Source of the DNA: Bacteroidales bacterium | GTDB taxonomy: Bacteria > Bacteroidota > Bacteroidia > Bacteroidales > UBA3663 | Direction: 5' to 3' | Length of the DNA: 64,000 nt | Assembly: GCA_016293065.1 (NCBI GenBank) | Contig: JAEDEY010000001.1 | Location: forward strand, 1 to 64,000 | Shown here: in pieces, positions 1-8,224 of the stretch | Layout of the letters: every line of letters begins with the position of its first letter | How positions within the stretch are numbered: the first letter of the stretch is position 1 | Position numbers and translations under genes: made by a program | Notes under the pieces: generated by a model | What the model was told of the DNA's origin: nothing | What the model saw: only the letters and a program-made list of their open reading frames with translations | The model's database searches: none

Positions 1-122
1 TCTGTTTCTGGATTTGTGGTTTCAGCATCCGGCTTGCTGTCGGTACAGCCCACCATGGCCAAGCTGCCAAATAGCAGGCCAGAAGAAAGCAAGCCAGAGA
101 AAAGTAAATTAGTTTTTTTCAT
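1..122 (-). CDS. lipoprotein, 5' end only (partial)
   Basis: The start of a gene that runs off the left edge. Translation from the ATG at 122 gives a Lys-Lys start, a hydrophobic stretch of about 20 residues and the lipobox LAMVGC with the acceptor Cys at residue 26. A Thr/Asp/Glu/Pro-rich linker follows, as is usual for surface lipoproteins of Bacteroidales. About 40 codons are visible. It begins only 6 bases after the stop of the decayed glycosidase on the same strand, so it was probably in the same polysaccharide-utilisation operon. The mature protein is out of view and its function cannot be named. Confidence 0.7.
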   Translation of the reverse strand, partial: MKKTNLLFSGLLSSGLLFGSLAMVGCTDSKPDAETTNPET

Positions 123-128
123 ATTCGG

Positions 129-825
129 TTATAATTTTGTGACGTGCATCTGATCGAGTAACGCCTCGTTGACATGAATGTTCATATTCTCTACTGTGTC
201 GCAGAATTCGAGTGTGACAATGTGCTTGCCCTTGTTCAGATTGACGATTGTGGCATTGCTCCAGCCCCAGTTGTTCCACTCGTCTGTACCGCGATGAGGG
301 AAGACACCTACGCCTGCAACCTGACCATCGACAGTCAGCACACGTGTCGCACACTTGTTCTAGGTGTTGATAGGACCATTGCCATTGGCGTAACGCCAGT
401 CGATGGCATGAAAGCCCGATGTTGCTACTTCAATAGGAATGGTGATGATGATGTTTTCGCTACGAGAGATCTTGCGATTCACGGTGTATGTCTTCACCTC
501 CTGATAATAGCTGAGAGGCTCGCTCATATATGAACGCCAGCCGTTAGTGCCCTTGACAGCCACAGCATATTCACCATCGCTGTCAAGATGATGGGTAAGA
601 GTTGTCGAAGGGAGTGTCTTCCAATCCTTACCATCCTTAATAATTATATATGAGTCGATGTTCTCAACGGCATCCCATTCGAGCAACGAACCTTCGATGC
701 GAGCATTAGGAGTCAATGGCTGGTACTGGTTTTCCTTCAATACCATATCCATTGCTTCTGGCTGACGGTTGGCAAGAGACGAAAACAGTCGCAAATATAA
801 TAAGCAATCGTCGCATTATTATCAT
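129..825 (-). pseudogene. six-hairpin-type glycosidase remnant (internal deletion, frameshift, amber stop)
   Basis: The ATG at 825 (or 816) opens a signal peptide with a Cys after FVS, but that frame stops after about 40 codons. From about 800 a second frame carries the C-terminal part of a secreted Bacteroidales glycosidase-like protein: QPEAMDMV, a fibronectin-like stretch, then a carbohydrate-binding-like end containing WRYANGNGPINT. That frame is cut by a TAG at 360-362, and the homologous sequence resumes immediately after it (NKCATRVLTVDGQVAG) and runs to a stop at 129. The catalytic body is missing between the signal peptide and the tail. Three lesions in one gene argue for a true pseudogene. 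The family assignment rests on the tail and is inferred from remembered relatives. Confidence 0.7.
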
Positions 826-851
826 GTGTTTTGTGTTTGGGTAAGTTTGTG

Positions 852-883
852 CAAAAGTAAGCAGTAAGGGGCAGATTTGCAAA
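852..883 (-). promoter_or_regulatory. sigma-ABfr promoter of the decayed glycosidase
   Basis: On the minus strand TTTG (880-883) and TACTTTTG (852-859) are 20 bases apart, matching the Bacteroidetes TTTG/TAnnTTTG consensus. The start codon at 825 lies about 27 bases further on. The promoter and signal peptide therefore survive although the gene body is gone. Confidence 0.55.
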
Positions 884-970
884 TATTGACACAAAAAACT
901 GACGATTGATACCAAAAAAAATCGCAGCCACAATCGTGTGACTGCTATTTTTTGCAAATTACGTGACAAA

Positions 971-1279
971 TCAGTAACCAGGATTCTGCTTGAGGTTGGT
1001 GTTGAGGCTCAATACAGATGAAGGCAATGGATTAACGCAAGTCCAGCCTTCGGTATCGTCAAGATAGTCATTGACGATGGCGTTCTTCCAGACACCTTTG
1101 TATCGGTCGGCAGTTGGCTGCGTGAAAGTGCAGAAGCGGATCTGATCCTGACGGCGCACGCCTTCCCATGCCATCTTCTTCAGTCGGGCTTCACCGCACT
1201 TTACTACGTGAGGTGACTTGAAGTCCTTGGCACTCTCGCCTTCTTTTGGATAGTCAACCTGTGCCTCAAGTGGGTGCAA
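971..1279 (-). pseudogene. SusD/RagB-family C-terminal fragment
   Basis: About 100 codons that read like the extreme C-terminus of a SusD-family glycan-binding lipoprotein: KMAWEGVRRQDQIRF, then TADRYKGVWKNA and the typical ending PSSVLSLNTNLKQNPGY. Full SusD proteins have 500-600 residues and a lipoprotein signal; here nothing SusD-like precedes the fragment. The frame stays open only to about 1315 and has no credible start codon. The break lies next to the inverted repeat at 1302-1358. With the glycosidase remnant and lipoprotein start downstream on the same strand it marks the end of a lost PUL. Confidence 0.75.
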
Positions 1280-1301
1280 GGCTTTTTCGGGGAGAAAATT
1301 A

Positions 1302-1358
1302 AAAATGAACGAAAATTATCGTGAAAAACATATTTTCTTTTTAATTTTCGTTCATTTT
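1302..1358. repeat. 17-bp perfect inverted repeat at the SusD breakpoint
   Basis: The arm at 1302-1318 is the exact reverse complement of 1342-1358, with a 23-base A/T-rich spacer. It sits in the 350-base gap between the SusD fragment and the HD-GYP gene. It lacks the GC-rich stem plus U-run of a normal terminator. The rest of this gap holds only the promoter at 1548-1578. Confidence 0.7.
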
Positions 1359-1547
1359 ACGGCAATTTCTCGTTTCTATCTACTTCGCAAATTCAGGTTG
1401 TGGAATGTCAAGGTGGACAGCAAGCGAAAAAGCAAGACGTCTTTGCAAAATATAGGGGGCAGCTGGTTTCATTTTGCCATAATATTCAATGAAAAATTAC
1501 AAAATTGAAAAAATATAACGAAAAAACTAAGTTTTCTTATTTTTTCT

Positions 1548-1578
1548 TTTGAAAAGTTAATTTCTTTTAATACTTTTG
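1548..1578 (+). promoter_or_regulatory. sigma-ABfr promoter of the HD-GYP gene
   Basis: TTTG at 1548-1551, exactly 19 bases, then TACTTTTG at 1571-1578, a full match to the Bacteroidetes housekeeping promoter. The expected leader to the ATG at 1634 is about 50 bases. Confidence 0.7.
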
Positions 1579-1633
1579 CCTATAGAAAATAATGACAATA
1601 CTGAAAATATAACAGAAAAACTACACAAATATA

Positions 1634-3718
1634 ATGCGTAATAGATTATTCTTATTAATTGTCTTGATTTTATCTCATGTACTAAACACAAAAGCACAGG
1701 ATTATGTTTATTCTGTGACTGTTGGTTCGTCGTGGGCTCGTGAAGTGTTCCCTGCTCAGGAACGAGCTCAGCGTAATGAATTGAGAGTGAATCCTTATTA
1801 CATCGAAGGAGCTCCACAGTTCACCAAGACTTTTCTCGATTATGAGTATGATTACAAGAGGTATAACTCATACAACGATAGCATCTTCTTCAAGATGCCA
1901 CAGGATGACTGGGTTGATCTGTTCAAGCGACGTGCAGTGAAGTATTCTCAGCTTTATTCAAAGAACAATAAGAATATAGCTCAGTTGAAGGATTATTTCT
2001 CGGATATCTATGTGCCAGAGGCAGCCTATGATTCACTGTATTATTGGACACGCCATCTGCTGTTCCGCAATGTCAACGATATCTTCTTCTACGAGATGCT
2101 GGTTGACGATATTCTCCTGCCTCATTATGAAGAAACCCAGGACATCGAGCATCTCGTTCTTTGCTATCTCTGTTCGGGTATGGCGCAGTTCCAGATTTCT
2201 CGAATGGGCGACAAAGATGCCGAGATGCGTTCGGAGCTTTATTTTCTCAAGTTGATGAGCATGATCGAGCAGTTCAACTCGTTCAAGGATCCGCTGAATC
2301 GCTACTATCTCATTTCGGCTTTTGTCAATCTCGTCATTCTTCATGCTCAGTCGGGAAATATTTCTCTCAATGAGAGTCTCAATCTCGTGAACAACATGAA
2401 GAAGATGTACGAACGTCCGGAAACACAGGAAATATTGCGACAGGACAGTCTTCTCAACGAATATGCCAAATGGTCGATCGACGTGTTCCGTTTCCGTGGC
2501 ATATTTACCTATATGAGTCAAGGCAAGAATCTCCCTGAACTGCGAGATCAACTGTATCAGCTTTATTGTGACGTGCGCAATGAACTTGGTGTGGATAAGC
2601 CGCTCAAAAACCGCTATTATGCCAAGTTGAACTTCGACGATCTGCTCGTTGAGGCATATATGGGCAATATCACATGGGACAAGGCTTTCGCTCAGTTCCG
2701 CAAGTTGATGGCCGAAGAGCCAGACTTTTCGGCAAACAGTGGTGCGCCGCAGAACAAAATAAACTATATCTACAACTTGTCTGAGAGCTACTTTACAATA
2801 CTCGACAACACCACATTCTCGTTTGAAAAGAAACGTGAATACATGAATGAGTATCTCTCGACACTCCTCGACATTCTTTCACGCTACGAACACAGCAAAT
2901 ATCCGTTTGAAAAAGGAAAGATAATGTCGAACATCGCTTGCAATCCTACTGTGCTCAAGTATCAGACACGTGAAGAGAAAGAGGCTCTCATGTTCCGCCT
3001 TATCGTGCTCGAACAGCCTGTGACCTATGTGCACGTATCTATGGTGGCCGATATTTCTCGTGCTTTTGCCGAGGAGATAATCGAGAAGTTACCATCGTTT
3101 TTCGTAGGTGTCCCAGGCTTCTCGACGGAAGATGACGTCAGAAACAAACGCGAGGAACTTCTCTCTCTTGTCACCAAGTCGGCTCTGTATCATGACCTTG
3201 GCAAGATTTCGATGCCAACCATCATTACCAATAGTTTCCGCCGTCTTACAAACCATGAGTTTAACCTCATAAAGATGCACCCCGAGAAGTCTCGACAGTT
3301 CTTTGCCATCGACCCATCGTTCAAGACCTATCAGGATGTGGCACTCGGTCATCATAAGTGGTATGACGGAGATGGCTATCCTGCTACGTTCAAACACAGA
3401 AAGTCGCCTTATTTCCCTCTGATCTGTCTCGTGTCGCTGGCCGACTGCATGGATGCTGCTACCGAGAATATCGGACGTAACTACCATACACCGAAGAGCT
3501 TTGAGACGGTGATGTCGGAATTCAATGCGTATATTGGCGAACAGTACCATCCGGATCTGCTCAACCTGATCAACGATAATCCTGAGATATATCAGAAGTT
3601 GAAAACTATCGTTAGCGACCGCCGTTATGATTTCTATTACGAAATGTACCGCCGCTACATGAGCGAGAAAACTGTCGCAAAGAAGTCAACGTCAAAGGCA
3701 AAAAACAAAAAGTCTTAA
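1634..3718 (+). CDS. exported HD-GYP domain phosphohydrolase with helical-repeat N-terminal half
   Basis: The 694-residue product starts with a clear signal peptide ending KAQ, with the mature protein beginning DYVYS. Residues about 30-440 are helical and look like TPR-type repeats, without membrane segments. Residues about 455-670 form an HD-GYP domain with all expected metal ligands: H467, H520-D521 followed by LGK, H549, H573-H574, D604, and the GYP triplet at 581-583. The family cleaves cyclic dinucleotides, chiefly c-di-GMP, in the cytoplasm. Here the signal peptide and lack of another membrane segment predict a periplasmic catalytic domain, which is odd unless the N-terminus stays as an anchor with unusual topology. 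It has its own promoter. The substrate is unproven. Confidence 0.85.
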   Translation: MRNRLFLLIVLILSHVLNTKAQDYVYSVTVGSSWAREVFPAQERAQRNELRVNPYYIEGAPQFTKTFLDYEYDYKRYNSYNDSIFFKMPQDDWVDLFKRRAVKYSQLYSKNNKNIAQLKDYFSDIYVPEAAYDSLYYWTRHLLFRNVNDIFFYEMLVDDILLPHYEETQDIEHLVLCYLCSGMAQFQISRMGDKDAEMRSELYFLKLMSMIEQFNSFKDPLNRYYLISAFVNLVILHAQSGNISLNESLNLVNNMKKMYERPETQEILRQDSLLNEYAKWSIDVFRFRGIFTYMSQGKNLPELRDQLYQLYCDVRNELGVDKPLKNRYYAKLNFDDLLVEAYMGNITWDKAFAQFRKLMAEEPDFSANSGAPQNKINYIYNLSESYFTILDNTTFSFEKKREYMNEYLSTLLDILSRYEHSKYPFEKGKIMSNIACNPTVLKYQTREEKEALMFRLIVLEQPVTYVHVSMVADISRAFAEEIIEKLPSFFVGVPGFSTEDDVRNKREELLSLVTKSALYHDLGKISMPTIITNSFRRLTNHEFNLIKMHPEKSRQFFAIDPSFKTYQDVALGHHKWYDGDGYPATFKHRKSPYFPLICLVSLADCMDAATENIGRNYHTPKSFETVMSEFNAYIGEQYHPDLLNLINDNPEIYQKLKTIVSDRRYDFYYEMYRRYMSEKTVAKKSTSKAKNKKS

Positions 3719-3726
3719 CCGCTGCG

Positions 3727-5085
3727 TCACAGATTGCGTATGCGCCATTCCTGAGGGTAGATGTTGTTGCAACGTGAGCCAAGGTTTTTCACAAAGCCTA
3801 TCGGTAACCCACGGTAGGTGAGGAGTACATAGCCTGTAGGGGAGTCGGGTGGCAGAACGATTGCCATGCGGCGCAGGTAGTCGAGTGCTACATCAAATGA
3901 CACCTCGACGTTTGGAAATGCCTCTTTTGACAGAATGTTCGATAGCGCAAGATTGTGAGATGGGATGATGTCCTTGCCCTTCACTGTGCCGAGTTCGACG
4001 CCTGACTGAAGCACGAACAAGCCACTGTTTGCCACTGCGTCGTGCAGTGGCACATGGTTGAGTGGAATGGCAGTAATCACACCATTCTTATTCTGTTCCA
4101 ACACTACTTCTGCATTTACCCAATTGTTAAGAAATTCTTTGCTTCGCTTGTACTTTGTTGCCTTCATGGCCTTGCATGGCAGAGACTTTCCTTCGTCTTT
4201 CCGAATTACAGCCATAAACAGACCTTCACCCTTGGTGAAATGTGGCATAAAGCGGTAGCATGGCGCATTGCCAATCAGCGGCTTGTGAATATTCCATTCC
4301 TCTGCCACAGGCACCTCCAATGCCATTCCTCCCAATTCCTGGCATATATAGTCCACCATGTGTTCGTCTTCATCGACATTGAACGTACAAGTGCTGTAGA
4401 TTAGCAGACCTCCAGGCTTCAGGCAGTCCCAGATATCATTGATGATGGAATGTTGCAGCGTTGCACATTCCTTAACTTTTGCCAACGACCAATCAGCCAC
4501 CGCACCTTCGTCCTTGCGGAACATACCTTCGCCCGAACAAGGCACATCGGTTATCACGAGGTTGAACACATGACGCAAAGGTTTGAAATCCTTTGGCGCA
4601 TTGCTTGTCACAGTCACATCAGGAGAGCCCCATTTGGTGATATTTTCGGCGAGGATGCGTGCCCTGCGCCGGTCAATCTCGTTGCTCACCAGCTGACTGC
4701 CTTGGGGCAAGGCGCTGATAGCGGCCGTAGTCTTTCCTCCAGGTGCAGCACATAAGTCAAGACAGAAGACAGGCTGGTCAACGAGATGGCGGATGACGTG
4801 AGAGACGAACATACTCGATGCCTCTTGAACATAATATGCGCCGGCATGAAGCAGCGGGTCGAGCGTGAACTGAGGGCGATGGTCGAGATACAAGCCCTCT
4901 TCGCACCAGCCCACCTGTGCGGTATCTCCGAAGTGTAACTTGGCTTCTTCTGCCGAAAACTTAGCCCTGTTGAAACGGATGCTCGTGGTCTGCTGGTCGT
5001 CGGCAAGAGCCTTTACAAAAGCCTCAAATTCCTTTCGAGGAACGACCAGACTCATATTCTTAAGAAAGTCTTCTGGAAGTGTCAT
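3727..5085 (-). CDS. RsmF/NOP2-like rRNA cytosine-C5 methyltransferase
   Basis: The 452-residue protein has the full RsmB/RsmF pattern. A SAM-binding loop DLCAAPGGKT lies near residue 110, the PC motif (DVPCSGEGMFRK) carries C183, and the TC motif (YSTCTFN) carries the catalytic C233. The C-terminal third resembles the RsmF-type RNA-binding region and ends in the characteristic NNIYPQEWRIRNL. It methylates cytosine C5 in RNA, probably 16S rRNA; the exact site cannot be read from sequence. It converges on the HD-GYP gene with an 8-base gap and diverges from the RsmI-like gene. Confidence 0.88.
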   Translation of the reverse strand: MTLPEDFLKNMSLVVPRKEFEAFVKALADDQQTTSIRFNRAKFSAEEAKLHFGDTAQVGWCEEGLYLDHRPQFTLDPLLHAGAYYVQEASSMFVSHVIRHLVDQPVFCLDLCAAPGGKTTAAISALPQGSQLVSNEIDRRRARILAENITKWGSPDVTVTSNAPKDFKPLRHVFNLVITDVPCSGEGMFRKDEGAVADWSLAKVKECATLQHSIINDIWDCLKPGGLLIYSTCTFNVDEDEHMVDYICQELGGMALEVPVAEEWNIHKPLIGNAPCYRFMPHFTKGEGLFMAVIRKDEGKSLPCKAMKATKYKRSKEFLNNWVNAEVVLEQNKNGVITAIPLNHVPLHDAVANSGLFVLQSGVELGTVKGKDIIPSHNLALSNILSKEAFPNVEVSFDVALDYLRRMAIVLPPDSPTGYVLLTYRGLPIGFVKNLGSRCNNIYPQEWRIRNL

Positions 5086-5151
5086 TTTCGATATATTAAT
5101 TTTTTTCGCTCAAAAATACTATCTTTTCTTCGCATTACCAAATATTTTTAG

Positions 5152-5159
5152 TAAATTTG
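5152..5159 (+). promoter_or_regulatory. -7 element TAAATTTG of the 5176-11258 gene run
   Basis: TAAATTTG fits TAnnTTTG. The -33 position reads TTCG (5129-5132, 19 bases upstream), one mismatch from TTTG. Transcription would begin about 10 bases before the ATG at 5176, leaving a very short leader. Confidence 0.5.
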
Positions 5160-5175
5160 CGCAAAATTTACAGAT

Positions 5176-5916
5176 ATGACACTCGAAACTGCTGTATATC
5201 TTATTCCCGTCACCCTCGGAGACACTTGCATTGAGCAAGTTCTGCCGTCACATAACCGGGATGTCGTCATGGGCATCAAGCACTTCATAGTTGAGAATGT
5301 CCGTTCGGCTCGTCGTTTTCTCAAGAAGGTCGAGCAGTCGATCGACATTGATACTCTCACGTTCTATGAGCTCAACCAGCACACCGACCGAAAGTTTATA
5401 GAACACTATCTTGACCCGATAGCAAAGGGACAGCCAGTAGGCATCATCAGCGAGGCTGGTTGCCCAGCCATTGCCGATCCTGGTGCAGACGTGGTGGCAA
5501 TCGCACAGCGCAAGCACATCAAGGTTGTTCCTCTTGTGGGTCCGTCGAGCATCATCCTGAGCGTCATGGCTTCTGGATTCAACGGTCAGAGCTTCGCCTT
5601 CCACGGCTATCTGCCCATCGACGAAGACAAGAAGACTGCGCGTATTCGTCAGCTTGAGTCGCGTATGTATGCCGAAGACCAGACTCAGCTTTTTATCGAG
5701 ACGCCCTATCGCAATGGCAAGATGATGCAGACACTGCTCTCGACATTGAGACCGCAGACGCGAATCTGTCTGGCAGCCAACATCACTTGTGCCGACGAGA
5801 AGATTGTCACTTACACCGTGGCAGAATGGCGCAAGCGCATACCACAGGGTGCGTCGGACGACATCGTCGCACGCGAGATACCACGTGTGCCGGCGATATT
5901 CCTCATCTACAAATGA
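5176..5916 (+). CDS. RsmI-like SAM-dependent methyltransferase (tetrapyrrole-methylase fold)
   Basis: The 246-residue protein belongs to the RsmI/COG0313 group. It shows the early PVTLGD, the central ISEAGCPAIADPGADVV loop that forms part of the SAM pocket, PLVGPSSIILSVMASGFNGQSFAFHGYLP, and the late QLFIETPYRN. RsmI 2'-O-methylates C1402 of 16S rRNA. This protein is shorter than E. coli RsmI (about 286 residues) and has a divergent N-terminus lacking the usual glycine-rich start, so it may be the second Bacteroidetes paralogue with a different RNA target. It is first in a same-strand run with the MBL-fold enzyme 44 bases downstream. Confidence 0.8.
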   Translation: MTLETAVYLIPVTLGDTCIEQVLPSHNRDVVMGIKHFIVENVRSARRFLKKVEQSIDIDTLTFYELNQHTDRKFIEHYLDPIAKGQPVGIISEAGCPAIADPGADVVAIAQRKHIKVVPLVGPSSIILSVMASGFNGQSFAFHGYLPIDEDKKTARIRQLESRMYAEDQTQLFIETPYRNGKMMQTLLSTLRPQTRICLAANITCADEKIVTYTVAEWRKRIPQGASDDIVAREIPRVPAIFLIYK

Positions 5917-5960
5917 GTTTTTTTGATATTATTTATTTGTTATTCGATATTTGATATTTG

Positions 5961-6830
5961 ATGAAGGTCAAATTTATGAGCCTGTCAAGTGGCAGCAGTG
6001 GCAACTGTTACTATCTTGAGGCAGGCGGCAAGGCAATATTAATCGACGCAGGCATACCTGTGCGCACCATTCAGAAGAATCTGCGCGACAATGGCCTGTC
6101 GTTCGAAAAGGTCATGGGATTGCTCATCACCCATGACCACACCGACCATATACGTTCGGCAGGCAGCATTGGCGAGATCTATCACATCCCCGTCTATGCA
6201 ACCAAGGCCGTGCATGGCGGAATGGAGCGCAATTTCGGAATGTCGAAGAAACTGACCAACGCTTCGCGTCGCAATCTTGAACGCGACGTCGAGACGCTCA
6301 TACCAGGTACATTCTTCAAGGTAACGCCTTTCATGGTGCCACACGACTCGAACGACAATGTAGGCTATTACATTGAGGTCAGCGAGGAAGGCGAAGAGCC
6401 TGTGAAATTCTGCCTTGTGACCGACTGTGGAATAGTGACCGATGAAATACGTCATTACCTCTCGATGGCCGATCATGTGGTGGTAGAATCAAACCACGAC
6501 ATAGATATGCTCATGAATGGCCCTTATCCGAGCTATCTCAAGAGCCGAGTGCGAGGACAAGGCGGACATCTCAGCAACAGCGAGTGTGCCCAGCTCATCC
6601 ACAGTTTCTATCACAAGTCGCTCCAGCATCTCTTTCTCTGTCACATCAGTCACGAGAACAATACTCCCGATTTGGCATATCGCTCAGCTGAAGCAGCCCT
6701 GCGCAAGGAAGGAGTAAGAATCGGACAGGATGTCGTGCTGAGTGTATTGATGCGAAACTCCACATCGTTGGTCTATGTCTTTGGCGACACATTGCCCCAA
6801 AAACCTACACAGCTCACAATCGATTTCTAA
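5961..6830 (+). CDS. YycJ/WalJ-like metallo-beta-lactamase-fold hydrolase
   Basis: Starting at the ATG at 5961 gives a 289-residue cytoplasmic protein that opens MKVKFMSLSSGSSGNC, typical of the WalJ/YycJ group. The di-metal motif THDHTDH places H58, H60, D62 and H63 as ligands, and further metal ligands appear in PHDSNDNVG, VTDCG and CHISHENN. Members act as phosphodiesterases or 5'-exonucleases; WalJ has been linked to cell-wall regulation and DNA repair in Firmicutes, but there is no WalK/WalR pair here. The 12-base gap to the glycosyltransferase suggests co-transcription. The substrate is unknown. Confidence 0.85.
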   Translation: MKVKFMSLSSGSSGNCYYLEAGGKAILIDAGIPVRTIQKNLRDNGLSFEKVMGLLITHDHTDHIRSAGSIGEIYHIPVYATKAVHGGMERNFGMSKKLTNASRRNLERDVETLIPGTFFKVTPFMVPHDSNDNVGYYIEVSEEGEEPVKFCLVTDCGIVTDEIRHYLSMADHVVVESNHDIDMLMNGPYPSYLKSRVRGQGGHLSNSECAQLIHSFYHKSLQHLFLCHISHENNTPDLAYRSAEAALRKEGVRIGQDVVLSVLMRNSTSLVYVFGDTLPQKPTQLTIDF

Positions 6831-6841
6831 TCTAATCTATT

Positions 6842-8215
6842 ATGTCAAAGATCGTCATCTCAAACACAAGTCTCGTCACTGGCAGCAGTTTCGTCTATTG
6901 TGCCAAGTCGATGCTCATGTCGTCTGCCGAGATCTCCGCTCTGGCGCAAGAATTGTCGGCTTCCGGCAAGCCTTTTCTCTTGCTGAAGATAGGTGCTGGC
7001 ATCATCGAGCTTACCTCGCAGGAGGAGCTGCGTCTGCATAATGTCTTATCCGACACTGGTAGTTCGGTAGTTTATTCAGATTTCCGTGAGCAGTCGGGCA
7101 ACTCCTTGACAGAGATGGAATGTATCGACTATCAGATAGGTAGCGTGCGCGATGACTTTGACTTTGGCCATCTCGTCGCCGTGCCATCGGATCAATTCCT
7201 TCAGGCAGTAGCCGAGGCAGAGTCGGCCGAACCTTGCGAGTTTGCTGCGTGGTATAGGCTGCGTCTGCAACTCTCGCTTAGAGCCCTGCCTTATCACATC
7301 AGCGAACATCTCTATACTTTCGTTCCTTCTGAAGAGCAACAGATTTCGCAATTCGATTATGTCAATCCTCGCAACCGCAATGTCCAGCTCGAATGCGAAC
7401 GTGTGTTTACCGCCTATCTGAAACGTTTTGGCGCATGGACCGATCATAAGCTGATGCAGCCTGCTACACCTCTCGATTCACATTCTCGGGTTGTGGCATC
7501 TGTGGTCATTCCTGCCTTCAATAGAGTCAAAACAATACGCGATGCCGTCACTTCGGCACTGTCTCAGCAATGCAGCTTCTCGTTTAATGTCATTGTCGTA
7601 GATAACCACTCGACAGATGGTACGACCGAAGTGCTTCAAGAGATGGCAAAGGCCGATGTGAGTCTGGTTCATATTGTTCCTGAAGAACTGTCGCTCAAGA
7701 TTGGCGGTTGCTGGAACAAGGCTGTCGAGAGCGAGATGTGCGGCGACTATGTAGTGCAGCTCGACAGCGACGACATCTATAGTGGCAACGACACACTCCA
7801 GCGCATGGTCGATGCTTTCAACCAACAAGATTGCATGGCTGTGGTAGGCAGCTATAGGCTGACCGATTTCGATCTTCAGGAGTTGCCTCCAGGCATCATC
7901 GACCACCGCGAATGGACTCCAGAGAACGGCATGAACAATGCCCTTCGCATCAATGGGTTGGGAGCTCCTCGTGGTTTCCGTCGCGACCTCCTGCGACAGC
8001 ATCCATTGCCCAATACCAGTTATGGCGAAGACTATGCTGCCATGTTGCGCATCTGCCGCCAATATCGCATTGGCCGTATCTACGATTCTCTTTACGATTG
8101 CCGCCGATGGTCGGGCAATAGCGATGCGTCACTCTCGCGCGAAAGACTCAATCGCAACAATCTCTACAAAGACCGCATCCGCAGCATCGAACTCCTTGCC
8201 CGAAAAAGAAAATAA
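6842..8215 (+). CDS. family 2 glycosyltransferase with an extra degenerate GT-like N-terminal domain
   Basis: Residues about 217-457 are a canonical GT-A domain: VVIPAFNRVKTIRDAV, VIVVDNHSTDGT, the metal-binding DSDD (QLDSDDIYSG), and the acceptor-side GEDYA. The first 210 residues look like a worn second GT2-type domain (SSVVYSDF, then IDYQIGSVRDDFDFG) without a clear DxD, so it probably has a structural or acceptor-recognition role. No signal peptide or membrane span is seen, so it is cytoplasmic and uses a nucleotide sugar. It is followed 9 bases later by the DUF4922-SpoIID gene. Product and acceptor are unknown. Confidence 0.82.
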   Translation: MSKIVISNTSLVTGSSFVYCAKSMLMSSAEISALAQELSASGKPFLLLKIGAGIIELTSQEELRLHNVLSDTGSSVVYSDFREQSGNSLTEMECIDYQIGSVRDDFDFGHLVAVPSDQFLQAVAEAESAEPCEFAAWYRLRLQLSLRALPYHISEHLYTFVPSEEQQISQFDYVNPRNRNVQLECERVFTAYLKRFGAWTDHKLMQPATPLDSHSRVVASVVIPAFNRVKTIRDAVTSALSQQCSFSFNVIVVDNHSTDGTTEVLQEMAKADVSLVHIVPEELSLKIGGCWNKAVESEMCGDYVVQLDSDDIYSGNDTLQRMVDAFNQQDCMAVVGSYRLTDFDLQELPPGIIDHREWTPENGMNNALRINGLGAPRGFRRDLLRQHPLPNTSYGEDYAAMLRICRQYRIGRIYDSLYDCRRWSGNSDASLSRERLNRNNLYKDRIRSIELLARKRK

Positions 8216-8224
8216 TGTCAAGAC

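Noticed and set aside
360..362. In-frame TAG read as selenocysteine/pyrrolysine or suppressed codon
   Set aside because: The same gene also has a frameshift and a large internal deletion, so plain pseudogene decay explains the stop. No other gene in the window has an internal TAG.
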